Source: Fimenecus sp964457415 (GTDB lineage: Bacteria > Bacillota > Clostridia > Oscillospirales > Acutalibacteraceae). Taken from it: a stretch of 42,402 nucleotides of DNA. Location of the stretch: contig CAYWFB010000006.1 in NCBI GenBank assembly GCA_964457415.1, positions 1 to 42,402 on the forward strand, read 5' to 3'. How positions within the stretch are numbered: position 1 is the stretch's first letter; each line of letters starts with the position of its first letter. Made by a program: the position numbers and the translations under genes. Positions 40,047 through 42,402 of the stretch are shown here, piece after piece. Below the pieces are notes generated by a model. It worked only from the letters and a program-made list of their open reading frames with translations. It did not search any database and was not told where the DNA came from.

Positions 40047-40742
40047 ATGAAAAAGAAAATCACACTACACAGCGAATTAGTTTATATTATTTCAATACTG
40101 ATATTGTCATTCTCGGTGGCTATGGTGTCAGCGGCGGATTTCGGCTTGTCAATGATAGTTTCACCCGCCTACATATTAAGTCAAAAGTTGGGCTTTCTTA
40201 CCTTTGGGCAAAGCGAATATGTTATTCAGGCAATATTATTTATAGTTTTCTGCGTGCTTATGAAAAAAGTCAAGTTGATTTATTTCAGTTCGTTTCTCAC
40301 TTGCCTTATTTACGGTGCGGTGCTCGATTTATGGCGTGTCATAATCCCTATGTTCAACCCCGCAATCACCGAGCCCGGCAGTATGGCAATGCCCTTGAGA
40401 ATTCTCTTTTATGCAGGCGGAACACTGATTACCTCGTTAGCAATCGCAATGTGCTTTCGTACATATCTTTACCCGCAGGTTTATGACTTTTTTGTTAAGG
40501 GCGTGGCAGAAAAATTCAACCTTGACCGTACAAAATTCAAGACGGGATTTGATATCATATTTCTTACAATCTCGTGCATTATGACACTACTTTTCTTCCG
40601 AAAATTCGTTGGAATCGGTGTGGGAACGTTAATTACAACCCTCGTAAACGGATTTTTAATCGGTAATTTTGGAAAATTACTTGATAAATTCTTTGAGGTA
40701 AAACCTCTGTTCCCTAAGTTCGCGAAGAAATTTGATATATAA
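40047..40742 (+). CDS. Six-helix membrane protein, YczE/YitT-like (resembles DUF6198)
   Basis: A 231-residue protein with about five or six hydrophobic segments. The opening HSELVYIISILILSFSVAMV and SAADFGLSMIVSPAYILS, and the late GIGVGTLITTLVNGFLIG, recall the YczE/YitT-type family and the group annotated DUF6198, as I remember it. It ends in a cytosolic tail rich in Phe, Lys and Pro. The ribosome site is weak (AAGAGAATG overlapping). No promoter is clear; it may be read from the MFS promoter across the heptamer repeat. A strong terminator follows. Function unknown; membrane transporter is a guess. Confidence 0.7.
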   Translation: MKKKITLHSELVYIISILILSFSVAMVSAADFGLSMIVSPAYILSQKLGFLTFGQSEYVIQAILFIVFCVLMKKVKLIYFSSFLTCLIYGAVLDLWRVIIPMFNPAITEPGSMAMPLRILFYAGGTLITSLAIAMCFRTYLYPQVYDFFVKGVAEKFNLDRTKFKTGFDIIFLTISCIMTLLFFRKFVGIGVGTLITTLVNGFLIGNFGKLLDKFFEVKPLFPKFAKKFDI

Positions 40743-40761
40743 AAATTACAGGAATATCACA

Positions 40762-40789
40762 AAAGGGCAGACAGTACAATCTGCCCTTT
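40762..40789 (+). terminator. Rho-independent terminator
   Basis: AAAGGGCAGA (40762-40771) and TCTGCCCTTT (40780-40789) form a perfect 10-bp stem with an eight-base loop, followed by CATTATTTTTTATT. It ends the MFS/membrane protein unit. Confidence 0.92.
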
Positions 40790-40817
40790 CATTATTTTTT
40801 ATTAACTCGCACAAAAT

Positions 40818-40896
40818 TTGTAGGGGCTGACGACTCGGCAGCCCGTAATAAGTGATAGCTAAAACCACGGGGCGTCGAGGTCGCCGCCCCCTACAA
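40818..40896. repeat. Palindromic intergenic element
   Basis: Terminal inverted repeats TTGTAGGGG (40818-40826) and CCCCTACAA (40888-40896) enclose two inner hairpins: GGGCTG/CAGCCC at 40824-40829/40839-40844 and GGGGCG/CGCCCC at 40869-40874/40885-40890. There is no open frame of note. The architecture is that of a small non-autonomous palindromic repeat (MITE- or REP-like). Confidence 0.75.
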
Positions 40897-40925
40897 GCTC
40901 ACCATATAAGTAACATATAAAAATT

Positions 40926-40945
40926 GGCGGGGTCAAGACCCCGCC
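40926..40945 (-). terminator. Perfect 9-bp palindrome, probable galT terminator and repeat copy
   Basis: GGCGGGGTC (40926-40934) and GACCCCGCC (40937-40945) with a two-base spacer form a near-perfect palindrome. On the minus strand it follows the galT stop by about 15 bases and is followed by AATTTTTAT, as in a terminator. The adjoining ACCCCGCCCTAC is shared with the left-edge element at 288-299. Confidence 0.65.
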
Positions 40946-40959
40946 CTACCATACGATAA

Positions 40960-42402
40960 TTATTTAACTTTGCTGATAAATCTTCTGAACTGCGTTCTGC
41001 CGTCTTCTGTTCTGTCGAATACACCGCATTGTTCAAGAATTGAAGTGAATACAAGACCGATTTCGTCGCGGATAATCTCATCGCAATTTTCTTCGCTGAG
41101 GCTATGCTTTGCTTTAATTTCTTCTGCCCAATCAGCGTGCTTTGCAATTCGCTCGTCAGCATTTACATCTACTCCACTAAGAAGAGCATCTTTTAAAAGT
41201 GCCATTTCTGTTTTAAGACGTGCGGGAAGCACCGCAAGACCCATAACCTCAATAAGACCGATATTTTCTTTCTTGATGTGGTGATGTTCGGGGTGAGGAT
41301 GATAAAATCCGTCGGGATATTCCTCGGTGGTGATATTGTTACGAAGCACCAAATCAAGCTCATAATGACCGTCAACATAACGGGCAATGGGTGTGATTGT
41401 ATTATGAATTTCGCCGTCGGTTACCGCATAGATAAATGACTCTTCGTCGGTGTAGCCACGCCAAGCGGTAAGGATTTTACCCGCAAGAGTGCAAATTCGG
41501 TCAGTATCCTGACCCTGAAGTCTGATAACACTCATAGGCCATTTTACAATACCTGCGCTGATGTCTTCAAAACCATCAAATTTGATTTCTTCTTCGATTT
41601 CCGCCTTTGCCATTGCAAAGGTGTAGTTACCACCCTGAAAATGCTCGTGAGTGAGAATTGAACCACCTGAAATGGGCAAATCGGAGTTTGAACCGATGAA
41701 ATAGTGAGGGAATTTCTTGATGAAATCGAAAAGTCTTCTGAATTTCTTTTCGGAAATTTTCATTGGTGTGTGTGCCTCGTCAAACACGATACAGTGCTCA
41801 TTATAATAAACATAGGGGGAATACTGAAGATAAGCGTTAACACCGTCAAGGCAAAGAGGAATTACGCGGTGGCTCTGGCGTGCAGGGTGGTTAACTCTGC
41901 CTGCATAGCCCTCATTCTCCTTGCAGAGCATACAGGTGGGATATGAGCTTTTTTCCATTTTAGTTGCCGCCGCAATAGCCTTGGGGTCTTTTTCGGGCTT
42001 TGCAAGGTTAATTGTGATGTCAATATCACCATATTCTGTGTGAGTAATCCACTTCACGTCATTCTTGATTCTGTATTCACGAATATAGTCACTCTTAAGT
42101 GCAAGATTATAGTAATAATCAGTTGCGTGCTTGGGGGATTTTTCATATTCTGCGTGAAATTTTTTAATAACCTCGGAGGGTCGGGGCGTGAGCACACCCA
42201 TAACCTTTGTATCGAAAAGGTCACGGTAAACGACTGAATCCTCACAAAGACCCTTTTCAACTGCATAGTCAAGAATAACTTTGAGCATTGCTTCAAGCTC
42301 TGCATTTTCGTCTATTTTCACATCGGCAGGAATGCTATCCATTTGAAGAATTTCAAGAATTCTGTTCACTGCCCAGATTTCGTCTTCTTTTTCGATTAAG
42401 TT
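40960..42402 (-). CDS. galT: UDP-glucose--hexose-1-phosphate uridylyltransferase, 5' end beyond window
   Basis: GalT exchanges UMP between UDP-glucose and galactose 1-phosphate in the Leloir pathway. 480 residues are inside the window and the frame stays open to the right edge (first codon AAC), so the true start lies outside; an internal GTG at 42369 is not needed. This is the Firmicutes-type GalT (about 500 residues): the block MLCKENEGYAGRVNHPARQ, the NEHCIVF strand, and the active-site loop ISGGSILTHEHFQGG with its His-x-His pair, then HPHPEHHHIKKENIGLIEV. An ability to use N-acetylhexosamine 1-phosphates, as some relatives do, cannot be judged. It would cooperate with a galactokinase or with the APH-fold kinase at 18396. 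Confidence 0.94.
   Translation of the reverse strand, partial: NLIEKEDEIWAVNRILEILQMDSIPADVKIDENAELEAMLKVILDYAVEKGLCEDSVVYRDLFDTKVMGVLTPRPSEVIKKFHAEYEKSPKHATDYYYNLALKSDYIREYRIKNDVKWITHTEYGDIDITINLAKPEKDPKAIAAATKMEKSSYPTCMLCKENEGYAGRVNHPARQSHRVIPLCLDGVNAYLQYSPYVYYNEHCIVFDEAHTPMKISEKKFRRLFDFIKKFPHYFIGSNSDLPISGGSILTHEHFQGGNYTFAMAKAEIEEEIKFDGFEDISAGIVKWPMSVIRLQGQDTDRICTLAGKILTAWRGYTDEESFIYAVTDGEIHNTITPIARYVDGHYELDLVLRNNITTEEYPDGFYHPHPEHHHIKKENIGLIEVMGLAVLPARLKTEMALLKDALLSGVDVNADERIAKHADWAEEIKAKHSLSEENCDEIIRDEIGLVFTSILEQCGVFDRTEDGRTQFRRFISKVK

Overview
The window looks like chromosome of an anaerobic Gram-positive Clostridia-type bacterium, probably a gut Oscillospirales or Ruminococcaceae-like lineage. 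The pointers are a PolC-type replicase, short-form HisG with HisZ, the MEP isoprenoid pathway, a clostridial-order Rnf complex, lipoproteins with Gram-positive-style leaders, strong AGGAGG ribosome sites and short palindromic intergenic repeats. No phage, transposase, CRISPR array, rRNA or tRNA was seen. Assignment to a genus is not possible from the sequence alone.

Layout, left to right. (1) 1-309: non-coding, filled with small hairpins and a palindromic element that also reads as a terminator. (2) 310-1776 (-): M20 metallopeptidase. (3) 1916-8043 (-): histidine operon hisZ-G-D-C-B-A-I-E behind a clear promoter at 8109-8137; hisH and hisF are missing from it. (4) 8152-18187 (-): housekeeping operon pyrH-frr-uppS-cdsA-dxr-rseP-ispG-polC behind its own promoter; the encoded PolC lacks the proofreading exonuclease domain. 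(5) 18396-19505 (+): APH-fold kinase, ending at a bidirectional terminator. (6) 19560-28415 (-): rnfC-D-G-E-A-B, NusG-domain-II protein, Gx/HepT-like membrane protein, then a separately promoted two-repeat lipoprotein and the flavin transferase ApbE. (7) 28718-37928 (+): a ten-gene Mrp/Mbh-type cation-proton antiporter operon with four antiporter-like large subunits. (8) 37975-40742 (+): TspO homologue, MFS transporter and a small membrane protein. (9) 40818-40945: palindromic repeats. (10) 40960 to the right edge (-): 5'-truncated galT.

How the parts may work together. Rnf couples ferredoxin:NAD+ electron transfer to Na+ or H+ export. The Mrp-like complex, transcribed divergently from the same 302-base region, could interconvert Na+ and H+ gradients. 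ApbE would attach FMN to RnfG (two canonical sites), RnfD (one site) and possibly the adjacent two-repeat lipoprotein. Together these form a roughly 18 kb membrane bioenergetics island. The left half is core metabolism: His synthesis, UMP kinase, ribosome recycling, isoprenoid and phospholipid precursors, and replication.

Most worth a second look are the exonuclease-less PolC with an intact PHP metal site, the four-subunit antiporter operon paired with Rnf, the duplicated flavinylation domain in RnfG, the two-repeat lipoprotein of unknown function next to ApbE, and the his operon without hisHF.
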